From assembly GCF_000829415.1 (NCBI RefSeq), contig NZ_AP014637.1, positions 2,120,001 to 2,184,000 on the forward strand: DNA of 64,000 nt, given 5' to 3'. This document shows positions 27,456 through 36,858 of the stretch, piece after piece (the first letter of the stretch is position 1; the number at the start of each line of letters is the position of its first letter). The notes below the pieces were generated by a model. It worked only from the letters and a program-made list of their open reading frames with translations, was not told where the DNA came from and did no database searches. Source of the stretch: Pseudomonas sp. StFLB209. Its GTDB lineage: Bacteria > Pseudomonadota > Gammaproteobacteria > Pseudomonadales > Pseudomonadaceae. The position numbers were made by a program, and so were the translations under genes.

Positions 27456-28898
27456 ATGCAGCTCAAGGATTCCAAACTGTTCCGCCAGCAAGCCTATATC
27501 AATGGTCAGTGGCTGGATGCAGACAGCGGTCAGACCATCAAGGTCAACAACCCGGCTACCAACGAGATTCTGGGCTCTGTGCCGAAAATGGGCGCTGCCG
27601 AGACCCGTCGTGCCATTGAAGCCGCCGACAAGGCGCTGCCGGCCTGGCGTGCACTGACCGCCAAAGAGCGTGGCGCCAAGCTGCGTCGCTGGTTCGAGCT
27701 GATGATCGAGAACCAGGACGACCTGGCTCGCCTGATGACCCTGGAGCAAGGCAAGCCGCTGGCCGAGGCCAAGGGCGAGATCGGTTACGCCGCATCGTTC
27801 ATCGAGTGGTTCGCTGAAGAAGCCAAGCGCGTTTACGGTGACGTGATTCCTGGCCACCAGCCAGACAAACGCCTGATCGTGCTCAAGCAGCCGATCGGTG
27901 TGACCGCGGCCATTACCCCGTGGAACTTCCCGGCGGCGATGATCACCCGTAAAGCCGGCCCTGCCCTGGCGGCCGGTTGCACCATGGTGCTCAAGCCTGC
28001 TTCGCAGACTCCTTACTCCGCTCTGGCTCTGGCCGAGCTGGCTGAACGTGCCGGCATTCCGGCTGGCGTGTTCAGTGTGATCACCGGCAGCGCCGGCGAA
28101 GTTGGCAGCGAACTGACCGGCAACCCGATCGTGCGCAAGCTGTCGTTCACCGGCTCGACCGAAATCGGTCGTCAGCTGATGGCCGAATGCGCCAACGACA
28201 TCAAGAAAGTCTCCCTGGAACTGGGCGGTAACGCACCGTTCATCGTGTTCGACGACGCTGACCTGGATAAGGCCGTTGAAGGCGCGATCATCTCCAAGTA
28301 CCGCAACAACGGTCAGACTTGCGTGTGCGCCAACCGTATCTACGTGCAGGAAGGCGTCTATGACGCGTTCGCCGAGAAGCTCAAAGTGGCTGTCGCCAAG
28401 CTCAAGATCGGCAACGGTCTGGAAGAAGGCACCACCACCGGCCCGCTGATCGACAGCAAGGCCGTGGCCAAGGTTAAAGAGCACATCGACGACGCCGTGA
28501 GCAAAGGTGCCAAGGTGCTGTTCGGTGGCAATAGCCTGGAAGGTACGTTCTTCGAGCCGACCATTCTGGTCGACGTGCCGAAGACTGCCGCCGTGGCCAA
28601 GGAAGAGACCTTCGGTCCTCTGGCGCCGCTGTTCCGTTTCAAGGACGAAGACGATGTCATCGCCATGGCCAACGATACCGAGTTCGGTCTGGCCTCTTAC
28701 TTCTATGCTCAGAACATGAGCCGCGTGTTCCGCGTTGCTGAAGCGCTGGAGTACGGCATGGTGGGTATCAACACCGGTCTGATCTCCAACGAAGTGGCAC
28801 CGTTCGGCGGTATCAAGTCCTCGGGCCTGGGCCGTGAAGGCTCCAAGTACGGCATCGAAGACTATCTGGAAGTCAAATACCTGTGCCTGTCGATCTGA
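27456..28898 (+). CDS. gabD: NADP-dependent succinate-semialdehyde dehydrogenase GabD
   Basis: This 480-residue aldehyde dehydrogenase oxidises succinate semialdehyde to succinate, the second step of GABA breakdown. General base Glu255 lies in LELGGNAPF and catalytic Cys289 in NNGQTCVCANR. The GabD-type second Cys two residues later (CVC) is present; in E. coli GabD it can form a redox-sensitive disulfide. The start ATG 27456 has GGAGG upstream; an earlier ATG at 27375 does not. It precedes gabT by 178 nt. Confidence 0.96.
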   Translation: MQLKDSKLFRQQAYINGQWLDADSGQTIKVNNPATNEILGSVPKMGAAETRRAIEAADKALPAWRALTAKERGAKLRRWFELMIENQDDLARLMTLEQGKPLAEAKGEIGYAASFIEWFAEEAKRVYGDVIPGHQPDKRLIVLKQPIGVTAAITPWNFPAAMITRKAGPALAAGCTMVLKPASQTPYSALALAELAERAGIPAGVFSVITGSAGEVGSELTGNPIVRKLSFTGSTEIGRQLMAECANDIKKVSLELGGNAPFIVFDDADLDKAVEGAIISKYRNNGQTCVCANRIYVQEGVYDAFAEKLKVAVAKLKIGNGLEEGTTTGPLIDSKAVAKVKEHIDDAVSKGAKVLFGGNSLEGTFFEPTILVDVPKTAAVAKEETFGPLAPLFRFKDEDDVIAMANDTEFGLASYFYAQNMSRVFRVAEALEYGMVGINTGLISNEVAPFGGIKSSGLGREGSKYGIEDYLEVKYLCLSI

Positions 28899-29076
28899 TT
28901 CGATAGCGGGTTTTGCAGCCGGTGGGGCGCGAGAGCGACGCTTCACCGGTTTTGTTGTACCGCAACCTGTAATGGTGGCCGAGAGGCCGCGCCAGTCGAT
29001 CATCGTATGCTGGCCCGGTTCTTCCTGCTGCTGAATCCTTGCAACACGCCGACGATGAGCGGCGAATGAGGACCCC

Positions 29077-30357
29077 ATGAGCAAGACCAACGAATCCCTG
29101 CTGCAACGCCGTGCCGCCGCTGTTCCACGTGGTGTCGGCCAGATCCACCCGATTGTCGCCGAGCGCGCCGAGAACGCCACTGTGTGGGACGTCGAAGGCC
29201 GTGAGTACATCGACTTTGCGGGCGGCATTGCAGTACTGAACACCGGCCACCTGCACCCCAAGGTCGTGGCTGCCGTTCAGGAACAGCTGACCAAACTGTC
29301 GCACACCTGCTTCCAGGTACTGGCCTACGAGCCGTACATCGAACTGTGTGAAGAAATCGCCAAGCGCGTGCCGGGTGATTTCGCCAAGAAAACCCTGCTG
29401 GTGACTTCTGGCTCCGAAGCCGTCGAGAACGCCGTGAAGATCGCCCGTGCCGCCACTGGCCGTGCCGGCGTGATCGCCTTCACCGGCGCTTACCACGGCC
29501 GCACCATGATGACGCTGTCGCTGACCGGCAAGGTCGCGCCGTATTCGGCCGGCATGGGCCTGATGCCGGCCGGTGTGTACCGCGCCCTGGCGCCGTGCGA
29601 GCTGCACGGTGTGAGCGAAGACGAGTCCATCGCCAGCATCGAGCGGATCTTCAAGAACGATGCCCAGCCACAGGATATCGCCGCGATCATCATCGAGCCG
29701 GTGCAGGGCGAGGGTGGTTTCTACATCAACTCGCCAGCTTTCATGAAGCGCCTGCGCGCGCTGTGCGATCAGCACGGCATCCTGCTGGTGGCTGACGAAG
29801 TGCAGACCGGTGCGGGCCGTACCGGCACCTTCTTCGCTACCGAGCAACTGGGCGTGGTACCGGACCTGACCACCTTCGCCAAATCGGTCGGCGGCGGCTT
29901 CCCGATCTCCGGCGTCAGCGGCAAGGCCGAGATCATGGACAAGATCGCGCCGGGCGGTCTGGGCGGCACTTATGCCGGCAGCCCGATCGCTTGTGCTGCG
30001 GCTCTGGCCGTGCTCAAGGTGTTCGACGAAGAGAACCTGCTGGAGCGCTCCAAGGCTGTCGGCGAGACGCTCAAGGCCGGTCTGAACAAGATTGCCGAGA
30101 AACACAAGGTGATCGGTGACGTGCGCGGTCTGGGTTCGATGATCGCCATTGAGCTGTTCGAAGGCGGTGACCACAGCAAGCCAGCCGCCGAGCTGGTCGG
30201 CAAGATCGTCGCTCGCGCTCGCGAGAAAGGCGTGATCCTGCTGTCGTGCGGCACCTATTACAACGTGATCCGCTTCCTGATGCCTGTCACCATCCCAGAC
30301 GCGCAACTGGAAAAAGGCATTGCCTTGGTCGCCGAGTGCTTCGACGAACTGGCGTAA
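29077..30357 (+). CDS. gabT: 4-aminobutyrate aminotransferase GabT
   Basis: This 426-residue class III PLP aminotransferase converts GABA and 2-oxoglutarate to succinate semialdehyde and glutamate. Motifs are TSGSEAVENAVKIAR, VADEVQTGAGRTG and PLP lysine K269 in TTFAKSVGGG. It works with the upstream gabD and, through putrescine degradation, downstream of polyamine routes such as AguA. A terminator follows 13 nt after the stop. Confidence 0.96.
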   Translation: MSKTNESLLQRRAAAVPRGVGQIHPIVAERAENATVWDVEGREYIDFAGGIAVLNTGHLHPKVVAAVQEQLTKLSHTCFQVLAYEPYIELCEEIAKRVPGDFAKKTLLVTSGSEAVENAVKIARAATGRAGVIAFTGAYHGRTMMTLSLTGKVAPYSAGMGLMPAGVYRALAPCELHGVSEDESIASIERIFKNDAQPQDIAAIIIEPVQGEGGFYINSPAFMKRLRALCDQHGILLVADEVQTGAGRTGTFFATEQLGVVPDLTTFAKSVGGGFPISGVSGKAEIMDKIAPGGLGGTYAGSPIACAAALAVLKVFDEENLLERSKAVGETLKAGLNKIAEKHKVIGDVRGLGSMIAIELFEGGDHSKPAAELVGKIVARAREKGVILLSCGTYYNVIRFLMPVTIPDAQLEKGIALVAECFDELA

Positions 30358-30370
30358 GCCTGAGTTGATG

Positions 30371-30397
30371 AAAAAACCCGCTTCGGCGGGTTTTTTT
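30371..30397. terminator. Terminator after gabT
   Basis: AAAAAACCCGC-TTCG-GCGGGTTTTTTT forms a tetraloop hairpin with a strong U-tract. Confidence 0.93.
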
Positions 30398-30480
30398 ATT
30401 TGGCGCCGGGTATTTTTCGGTCTATGGCTATATCCGGACGACAGCTTTGGCTAAGGTGAACGCATCGATGTCGGAGAGTC

Positions 30481-31866
30481 ATGATGACGGCTGTGGATTT
30501 ACTTGGGGTGCCAAGGGTGTTGATTGCTGAGTCCGATCCCTGGATTCGCGAAACACTCAGCGATCTGGTCCTGAGCGTACGTGACGATGTCGAACTGGAA
30601 GTCTGTAGCGATGGCAGGCAAGCCGTTGAATGGATGAAAAAACAGGTACCTGACCTGATCATTGCTGCCCGTGAATTACCTGCTATCGACGGCCTTAGCC
30701 TGTTGCGTGGCGTACGCAAGACGGGTCGGCAACCTCCGGTTCCGTTCATCCTGCTCAGTAGTCGCAGTGATAGCGCGAGCGTGCGCGAAGTACTGCCGCT
30801 GGCGCCTACGGCTTACCTGACCAAACCGCTGAACAATGAGCTGTTGCTCCAGCGCCTGCGCGGCTTGCTGGTGGAGTGTTCAACGGCTGGGCCGAGCATG
30901 CAGCCGGGCATGACCCTGGCCCTGTTTCTCGACAAGCGCCGTGAAACGGCTGACAGCGCGCCGTTGTGTGTAAATGTCGAGGCTGTCTTGCAGTTGTGCC
31001 GCACCAGCAAGGGGCTGGACATCCATCTGCTTGAGCAGGAATTGCGCAACGATCCGCACATCACTGCGGTGCTGATTGCCGCCGCCAACACCGCCGCCCA
31101 GCATCTGGGCAAGCCGGTGCAGACGCTCGGTGGTTCGCTGGCGGTGCTCGGGGCGACGCAGAGTGCGCAGATTGTCGCCGGGCTGGGCAAGAAACGGGTC
31201 GCCACCCTGAGTCATGACGGGCTGTTGGCGCGGGCCAACGACCTGTGGCTGATGTCCCAGCGTACTGCCGACTACGCACGGATTCTGGGGCGTATGCTGG
31301 AGCTCAATACCGAGCGCTGCTTCAGCGCCGGATTGTTACAGTCGCTCGGTGAGCTGGCGGTGATTGGTTGTTTGCAGGAGTGGCTGCTGCATGGCGGCAA
31401 GCTCGATGACAACACCATCAACCAGATGCTGGAGCAGTATTCGGCAGCCTTCGGTTCTGCGCTGCGCCGGCGCTGGCGTCTGCCGCTTGAGCTGCGTGAG
31501 CTGATTGCAGCGGTGTATCAGTACAACACCGGGATCTTCACCCGTGAAGTGCTGGCCATGAACCTGGCCGGTGAAATGGCCCGGCTGACCGATCAGCAAA
31601 GCGTCAACCCGCTGGTCAAGTCCAAGTCGGCGCGGCTGCTCAAACTCAGCGTCGCTGACTTGCAGCGCTTGCGTAAAAAGCTCACTGGCGTAGTCGACCC
31701 GAGCCTGCTGGCGATTGTTCAGGCGGCGCAAAGCCAGGCAGAACAGCCTCCGGTGGAAGACGATCTGCCCGACCTGCTGGATCTGGCTCCGGAGCCAGAG
31801 CCAGAGCCGCCGGCCGAAGAGGATCCACCGGCGGTAGAGCCGACCGACGTCCCGGAAAAACCGTAG
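30481..31866 (+). CDS. REC-HDOD protein with degenerate receiver
   Basis: The 461-residue protein has an N-terminal response-regulator-like domain (about 11-128) and an HDOD domain (about 155-345). A Pro/Glu-rich acidic tail follows (DLAPEPEPEPPAEEDPPAVE). The receiver lacks the phospho-acceptor: PDLIIAARELPAIDG has Ala63 where Asp is expected. Of the acidic pocket only Glu17 and Asp19 remain, around Ser18 (AESDP); Lys115 in TKP is kept. It is therefore unlikely to be phosphorylated at the usual site. HDOD domains in related proteins connect signalling to motility or c-di-GMP. The start may be either ATG of ATGATG. Confidence 0.88.
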   Translation: MMTAVDLLGVPRVLIAESDPWIRETLSDLVLSVRDDVELEVCSDGRQAVEWMKKQVPDLIIAARELPAIDGLSLLRGVRKTGRQPPVPFILLSSRSDSASVREVLPLAPTAYLTKPLNNELLLQRLRGLLVECSTAGPSMQPGMTLALFLDKRRETADSAPLCVNVEAVLQLCRTSKGLDIHLLEQELRNDPHITAVLIAAANTAAQHLGKPVQTLGGSLAVLGATQSAQIVAGLGKKRVATLSHDGLLARANDLWLMSQRTADYARILGRMLELNTERCFSAGLLQSLGELAVIGCLQEWLLHGGKLDDNTINQMLEQYSAAFGSALRRRWRLPLELRELIAAVYQYNTGIFTREVLAMNLAGEMARLTDQQSVNPLVKSKSARLLKLSVADLQRLRKKLTGVVDPSLLAIVQAAQSQAEQPPVEDDLPDLLDLAPEPEPEPPAEEDPPAVEPTDVPEKP

Positions 31867-31886
31867 CTGGGAATTGCCGGCTAGGT

Positions 31887-32022
31887 GTTTCGCTGCTAAA
31901 GCAGCTCCTACTTAGGCAATATATACCCCGGTGGGAGCTAGCTTGCTAGCGAAGACGGCGGCACATTCGCAGCAGATGCTGTGGCTTTAATGGCCTCTTC
32001 ACGAGCAAGCCCGTTTCCACAG
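31887..32022. repeat. Cluster of REP-type elements
   Basis: TTCGCTGCTAAAGCAGCTCCTAC (31888-31911, shown split: stem GCTGC/GCAGC), GTGGGAGCTAGCTTGCTAGC (31931-31950) and GAGCAAGCCCG (32003-32013) are three REP-type units. They lie between the convergent HDOD and diguanylate cyclase genes. Confidence 0.65.
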
Positions 32023-32041
32023 AGATTTCTAGTATTGGGCC

Positions 32042-33034
32042 TCAGCCCAGCACGATCTGGTTCTTGCCCTGGCGTTTGGCCTGGTACATCGCTTCATCGG
32101 CCCGTCCATACAGAGCTTCCAGGCTTTGGTCGCTGTCGGTGAGGCTGGTCAGGCCCTGGCTGGCGGTGATGCCGAAGCTCTGGGTGTCGTACTGGAAACT
32201 CAGGCGCTGGATCTCACGCTGCAGGCGCTCGGCAATCTGCAAGGCCGTGTCTGCCGCGCAGCCGGGGAAAATCGCCGCGAACTCCTCGCCACCGATTCGG
32301 CCGAACAGGTCGCCACGGCGCAGCGTGGTGCGGCCGCTCTCGGCGATACGCTGCAACACCAGGTCGCCGGTCTGATGGCCATAGGTGTCGTTGATTTTCT
32401 TGAAATCATCGATATCCAGCAGCAGGAACGACAACGGCGTGCCTTGCAGGCGGGCCAGTTCGAATTCGCGTTGGGCGCATTCGAAAAAGTGCCGACGATT
32501 GCTGCTCTGGGTCAGCACATCAGTGGTTGCCAGGCGTTGCAGTTCATCTTCCAGGCGTTTCTTTTCGGTGATGTCTTCGGCAATACCCACCACGATCAGG
32601 CGTTGGCTGGCGTCGGCCTGCTGGCTGACAAAACATTTATCGCTGAGCCAGCGCACCTCACCATCGGCGCGAATGATGCGGTATTCACGATCTTCGATGG
32701 CGCCCTTGTCGATCACTTCGCTGAGGCTGCGCTCTGCGTAATTGAGGTCGTCCGGGTAGATGCTGTCGCGCCACTGCGCATAGTCGGCCAGCAGCAGGCC
32801 GGCTGAGCGGCCAAAGATCCGCTCGTAGGCAGGGCTGACATAGATCATCCGCTGGGTTTCCCAGTCGAAGGCCCAGAGCACGGCGTTGACGCTGACCAGC
32901 AGGGAACTGAACAACTGCTCGCGTTCACTCAACCGGGCGACCTCGGCCTGGGCATGCATCAGCGCCAGCAGGGTTTCGGCAGCAACCGGCATGTGGGCTG
33001 ACTGCATGGGTGCAGTAAGGGGCGATTTTTCCAT
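32042..33034 (-). CDS. PAS-GGDEF diguanylate cyclase
   Basis: This 330-residue cytosolic protein has a PAS/PAC domain at about 45-165 (YVSPAYERIFGRSAG ... IAEDITEKKR) and a GGDEF domain at about 170-330. The active site GGEEF is intact. The inhibitory I-site is present: RRGD lies five residues before GGEEF, so feedback control by c-di-GMP is expected. Alternative starts are ATG 33034 (used) and GTG 33055; neither has a strong ribosome binding site. It makes c-di-GMP from GTP in response to an unknown PAS ligand. Confidence 0.9.
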   Translation of the reverse strand: MEKSPLTAPMQSAHMPVAAETLLALMHAQAEVARLSEREQLFSSLLVSVNAVLWAFDWETQRMIYVSPAYERIFGRSAGLLLADYAQWRDSIYPDDLNYAERSLSEVIDKGAIEDREYRIIRADGEVRWLSDKCFVSQQADASQRLIVVGIAEDITEKKRLEDELQRLATTDVLTQSSNRRHFFECAQREFELARLQGTPLSFLLLDIDDFKKINDTYGHQTGDLVLQRIAESGRTTLRRGDLFGRIGGEEFAAIFPGCAADTALQIAERLQREIQRLSFQYDTQSFGITASQGLTSLTDSDQSLEALYGRADEAMYQAKRQGKNQIVLG

Positions 33035-33138
33035 GGGCACGTCGTCGCGAACCACGCAAAACAGTTCGCGTCGTTGGGTCTCTTGTAAGGCAATGGATAG
33101 TCGATTTGAGCGATTTTTCGCCAGAAAGTTCCATCAAG

Positions 33139-33160
33139 GGTGCGCCCTTTCGGGCGCACC
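33139..33160 (-). terminator. Hairpin after the desaturase gene
   Basis: On the minus strand GGTGCGCCC-GAAA-GGGCGCACC has 9-bp perfect arms, 11 nt after the desA stop. It lacks a strong U-tract. Confidence 0.6.
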
Positions 33161-33170
33161 GATCAACGGC

Positions 33171-34355
33171 TCACTGGGTGGCGGGACGCAGCGAATAGGT
33201 TTTGAGCTGGTTGGCGAACTCGCGCAGCGACTGGATACCGCTGGTTTCGGCCTCGTGAATCCAGACCTTCATGGCCGCCAGCATGTCCTGGCTGTTGCTG
33301 CTGGTCTTGAGCCAGATCTGTTGCAGGGCCAGGCGTTTTTCATAGATCACCTTGAGTGCCTGACTGTGCTCAAGCATGGCCTGGATACGCTGGCGATGGT
33401 GCTCGTCGAGCAGGCTGGTTTCGCGCGACAGCAGGCGTCTGGCGCGATGGAACTGGTGGCGTACCGAGGCGTCGACATTGGCCAGTTCCTGGGTGACCAG
33501 CGGACCAATGACCTGCTTGCGGTACAGTGCCATGACCTGAAAGCGGTTGTTGAGAATCGCCGTGGCGGTGTCGCGGTCCAGCAGTTGTTTGCCGGGCACC
33601 CGGTGGGCAACCGGTGCGACGCGCTGCACCTTGGCCAGGCGCAAGGCGCTGAACACCTTGATCCATGCCCAGCCCATGTCGAACTCCCAAGGTTTGACCG
33701 ACAACTTCGCCGAATTGGGGTAAGTGTGGTGGTTGTTGTGCAGTTCTTCACCACCGATGACGATGCCCCACGGGACCAGGTTGGTCGCCGCATCACGGCA
33801 TTCGAAGTTGCGGTAGCCCAGCGCATGGCCCAGGCCGTTGACCACTCCGGCCGCCCAGAAGGGAATCCACATCATCTGCACTGCCCAGACGGTGATGCCC
33901 AGGACGCCGAACAGCGCCAGATCGATCACCGCCATCATCGCGATACCCAGCAGTTTGTAACGCGAGTAGAGGTTACGCTCGATCCAGTCGTCGGGGCAGT
34001 TTTTGCCATACAGGCGCAGGGTGTCCTGGTTGCTGGCCTCGGCCCGGTACAGCTCGGCGCCCTTGAGCAGCACGGTAGACAGCCCTTTGATCACCGGGCT
34101 GTGCGGGTCGTCGACGGTTTCGCATTTGGCGTGGTGCTTGCGATGGACGGCGGTCCACTCGCGAGTGTTCTGGCCAGTGGTGAGCCACAGCCAGAAACGG
34201 AAGAAGTGTTTGAGACCTGCGTTCAGCTCCAGCGAGCGGTGCGCTGAATAGCGATGCAGATAGACGGTCACACTGATGATAGTCACGTGGGTCATGACCA
34301 GCGTGACGGCAATCAACTGCCAGACGGACAGGTCGAGTAAACCGTTGTACCCCAT
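33171..34355 (-). CDS. desA: Membrane fatty-acid delta-9 desaturase (DesA)
   Basis: This 394-residue integral membrane di-iron desaturase has three histidine boxes: HRYSAHRSL, HRKHHAKCE and ELHNNHHTYPNSAK. Helices occur near 10-30 and 140-185. P. aeruginosa DesA (PA0286) desaturates acyl chains of intact phospholipids; size and position next to the GGDEF-EAL gene and the sbp-cys operon match it. The C-terminal 130 residues are charged and helical beyond the desaturase core. It is divergent from the GGDEF-EAL gene. Confidence 0.92.
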   Translation of the reverse strand: MGYNGLLDLSVWQLIAVTLVMTHVTIISVTVYLHRYSAHRSLELNAGLKHFFRFWLWLTTGQNTREWTAVHRKHHAKCETVDDPHSPVIKGLSTVLLKGAELYRAEASNQDTLRLYGKNCPDDWIERNLYSRYKLLGIAMMAVIDLALFGVLGITVWAVQMMWIPFWAAGVVNGLGHALGYRNFECRDAATNLVPWGIVIGGEELHNNHHTYPNSAKLSVKPWEFDMGWAWIKVFSALRLAKVQRVAPVAHRVPGKQLLDRDTATAILNNRFQVMALYRKQVIGPLVTQELANVDASVRHQFHRARRLLSRETSLLDEHHRQRIQAMLEHSQALKVIYEKRLALQQIWLKTSSNSQDMLAAMKVWIHEAETSGIQSLREFANQLKTYSLRPATQ

Positions 34356-34510
34356 AGGCTGTAGTGCCCTCGCGAGTGGTGGGTGAGTAAAAAATGAACA
34401 GTGCCCATTATCTCTGAGCGGCAGCGGAAAACCAGATGTCGCAGCATGGAAGCGTCGCAGGATGTTTCTTGTTTTATAATCCTGGCGCCTGTAAGGAAAT
34501 GTGTTTTTTT

Positions 34511-36442
34511 ATGACGGATTTAACGCGAAAAGCGCTGGGAGCCTCCATTTTCTATGGCTGGCTGACCTTTTTGTGGTGGCTGATTTTCGGTTATGCGGTG
34601 CCTGTATGGCTCACTGACCCGGTGTTGCTCCACCAATGGCAGCAGACGAGCGGTTACCTGTGGGTGGCGCTGACCGTCCTGGTGTTGTTCAGCTACCGTG
34701 GCTGCCTGCTCCGATGGCTGGGCACCGACGAACTGCTGCGCCGCCAGCATGAAGACTACGATCGGCTGCGCATTGCTGCGGCGGTCTTCGACAGCACCCG
34801 TGAAGGTGTTCTGGTCACGAATGAAAAGGGCCAGATCATTCACGTCAACCGGGCGTTTGTCGACATTACCGGGTATCAGCCGGAGGAGGTGTTGGGCTTT
34901 AATCCCAGCAAGTTCAAATCCGGTCGCCACGACACAGCGTTCTACACCCGGATGTACCAGGCCATCTCCCAGGACGGGCACTGGGCTGGCGAGATCTGGA
35001 ACCGGCGCAAGAGCGGCGAGGTGTACCCGCAATGGCAGAGCATCCGCGGCCTTACTGGGCGTAGCGGGCAGGTGAAGCATTTTGTCGCGGTGTTCTCCGA
35101 CCTTTCAGCCATCAAGCGCTCTGAGCAGGAGCGCCTGCAACTGGCGCACTTTGATGCGCTGACCGGTTTGCCGAACCGTCTGTTGTTCACTGAGCGCACC
35201 ACCGAAGCGGTTGCCGCGGCGCAGGCGGTCAAGCGTGGCTGCGCAGTGCTGCTGATCGACCTGGACCATTTCAAGAATATCAATGACAGCCTCGGACACA
35301 GTCTCGGTGATCTGGTCTTGAGGTCGGTGGCTGAGCGGTTGTCCGGGCTGTTCGCCAGCAAGCTGACCCTGGCGCGCATGGGCGGCGACGAGTTTGCCCT
35401 GTTGCTCAAGGATTGCCCGCAGATGATCCAGGCGGCCGGCCTTGCCCAACAGGTGCTTGATGCCTTCAATGCGCCGTTCCTGATTGAGGGCCAGCAATTG
35501 TTCCTGACCACCAGTATCGGGATCAGCCTGTTTCCTAATGATGCGCTGTCGGCCGAACAACTGCTGCGCAATGCCGATGCCGCGTTGTTCAAGGCCAAGC
35601 GCCGCGGCCGCGAATGTTATGCGCTGTACACCGAAGAACTGACGCTGCATGCCCAGCAACGGGTCGAACTGGCCAGTGAGTTGCGCCGCGCCATCGAGCA
35701 GCAGGAACTGCGGGTTTATTACCAGCCCGTGCATGACCTGACCACGCGGCGGATCAGCGGCGTTGAGGCACTGGTGCGCTGGGAGCACCCTGAGCGCGGC
35801 ATGGTCTCGCCGGGGGAGTTCATTCCGGTGGCCGAGCAGAGCGGGCTGATTGCCGATATCGATGACTGGGTGTTGCGCGCGGCTTGCACCCAGATGCGTC
35901 AGTGGCAGGCTGACGGAGTGCCGGTGTCGTTCGTGGCCGTGAACATCTCCAGTCGGCAGTTCAGCAGCGGCGATCTGGACCTGCAGGTGGCCAAGGTGCT
36001 GCAACAGACCGGGCTGGCCCCGGCGTATCTGGAGCTGGAAGTCACCGAAAGCGCGGTGATGAGCGACCCGGAACAAGCTATCGAGCAGTTGCATCGTTTG
36101 CGTGAACTGGGCCTGAGCCTGGCCATTGATGATTTTGGCACCGGCTACTCTTCGCTGTTGCGCCTCAAACGCATGCCGGTGCAAAAGCTCAAGATCGACC
36201 AGGGGTTCGTGGCCGGGCTGCCGGCTGACGACGACGATATCGCTATCGTGCAGGCAATCATTGCGCTGGCCAGAAGCATGAGCATGCAGGTGCTGGCCGA
36301 GGGCATCGAGAGCGCCGAGCAAGCGGCATTTCTATACGACAGTGGTTGTCAGCTGGGCCAGGGCTACTGGTTTGCCAGACCGATGCCGGCGGCACAGATC
36401 GACTGGTACAAGGCGCCGGACTTCGGCCTCACACCGGTCTGA
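34511..36442 (+). CDS. Membrane PAS-GGDEF-EAL dual-domain c-di-GMP protein
   Basis: This 643-residue protein has two N-terminal helices (about 10-32 and 46-64), a PAS domain (about 85-210), GGDEF (about 215-375) and EAL (about 385-635). GGDEF is intact (ARMGGDEFAL), but no RxxD I-site precedes it. EAL residues look complete: GVEALVRWEHP, ELEVTESAVM, AIDDFGTGYSSL and KLKIDQGFV. It could make and degrade c-di-GMP. I chose ATG 34511 (AAGGA 13 nt upstream) over ATG 34499, which lies too close to that site. PAO1 PA0285 is the likely counterpart. Confidence 0.9.
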   Translation: MTDLTRKALGASIFYGWLTFLWWLIFGYAVPVWLTDPVLLHQWQQTSGYLWVALTVLVLFSYRGCLLRWLGTDELLRRQHEDYDRLRIAAAVFDSTREGVLVTNEKGQIIHVNRAFVDITGYQPEEVLGFNPSKFKSGRHDTAFYTRMYQAISQDGHWAGEIWNRRKSGEVYPQWQSIRGLTGRSGQVKHFVAVFSDLSAIKRSEQERLQLAHFDALTGLPNRLLFTERTTEAVAAAQAVKRGCAVLLIDLDHFKNINDSLGHSLGDLVLRSVAERLSGLFASKLTLARMGGDEFALLLKDCPQMIQAAGLAQQVLDAFNAPFLIEGQQLFLTTSIGISLFPNDALSAEQLLRNADAALFKAKRRGRECYALYTEELTLHAQQRVELASELRRAIEQQELRVYYQPVHDLTTRRISGVEALVRWEHPERGMVSPGEFIPVAEQSGLIADIDDWVLRAACTQMRQWQADGVPVSFVAVNISSRQFSSGDLDLQVAKVLQQTGLAPAYLELEVTESAVMSDPEQAIEQLHRLRELGLSLAIDDFGTGYSSLLRLKRMPVQKLKIDQGFVAGLPADDDDIAIVQAIIALARSMSMQVLAEGIESAEQAAFLYDSGCQLGQGYWFARPMPAAQIDWYKAPDFGLTPV

Positions 36443-36515
36443 GGCAGTGACATCGGGGTGTGCAATGCGCCCCGTGATGCAGGCGGATTGGTAAATTCAT
36501 TTTGGTTATATCTGC

Positions 36516-36540
36516 ATTCTTAAATAGTCTTTTTAAGAAT
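36516..36540. promoter_or_regulatory. AT-rich inverted repeat in the oscA promoter region
   Basis: ATTCTTAAA-N7-TTTAAGAAT has 9-bp perfect arms, followed by AATAAC, 92 nt before oscA. AT-rich dyads at this place suit a CysB-type activator of sulfur-starvation genes. That link is inferred from gene function only. Confidence 0.42.
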
Positions 36541-36631
36541 AACTCTGCGTATCTAATATAGCCTCAACGCCACAAGCCGTTGCTCCCCAGTCGCAACGGC
36601 GGACCCGCCACTTTTCCAAGGAGTTATGAAT

Positions 36632-36814
36632 ATGAGCGCCACTCTGCGTAGCGTTGACGGTCAGGACGAGGCAGCCATTCTGCGTGAAATCCAGAGTGCC
36701 CTGCGTGATCTGCGTTTTGGTGCCGTCGAAATCACCGTGCACAACGCCCAGGTTGTGCAGATCGAGCGCAAAGAGAAATTCCGCCTGCAGAACTCCGGTA
36801 ACAAACCCAGCTGA
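36632..36814 (+). CDS. oscA: Small sulfur-starvation protein OscA (DUF2292)
   Basis: This 60-residue DUF2292/YezD-type protein reads MSATLRSVDGQDEAAIL ..., with the conserved ALRDLRFGAVEITVHNAQVVQIE core. OscA was described in Pseudomonas as needed for organosulfur use under chromate stress, and its gene lies directly upstream of sbp, as here. ATG 36632 is 8 nt after AAGGAG; the ATG at 36626 is only 2 nt after it, so the shorter form is preferred. The molecular role is not known. Confidence 0.88.
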   Translation: MSATLRSVDGQDEAAILREIQSALRDLRFGAVEITVHNAQVVQIERKEKFRLQNSGNKPS

Positions 36815-36858
36815 TTTTCCCCGCTTTTGCTAACCCGACTGGTCAACCGGAGGGTGTC

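Noticed and set aside
28873..30306. Long minus-strand frame over gabT
   Set aside because: High-GC antisense frame of a confident gene; no domain or ribosome binding site supports it.
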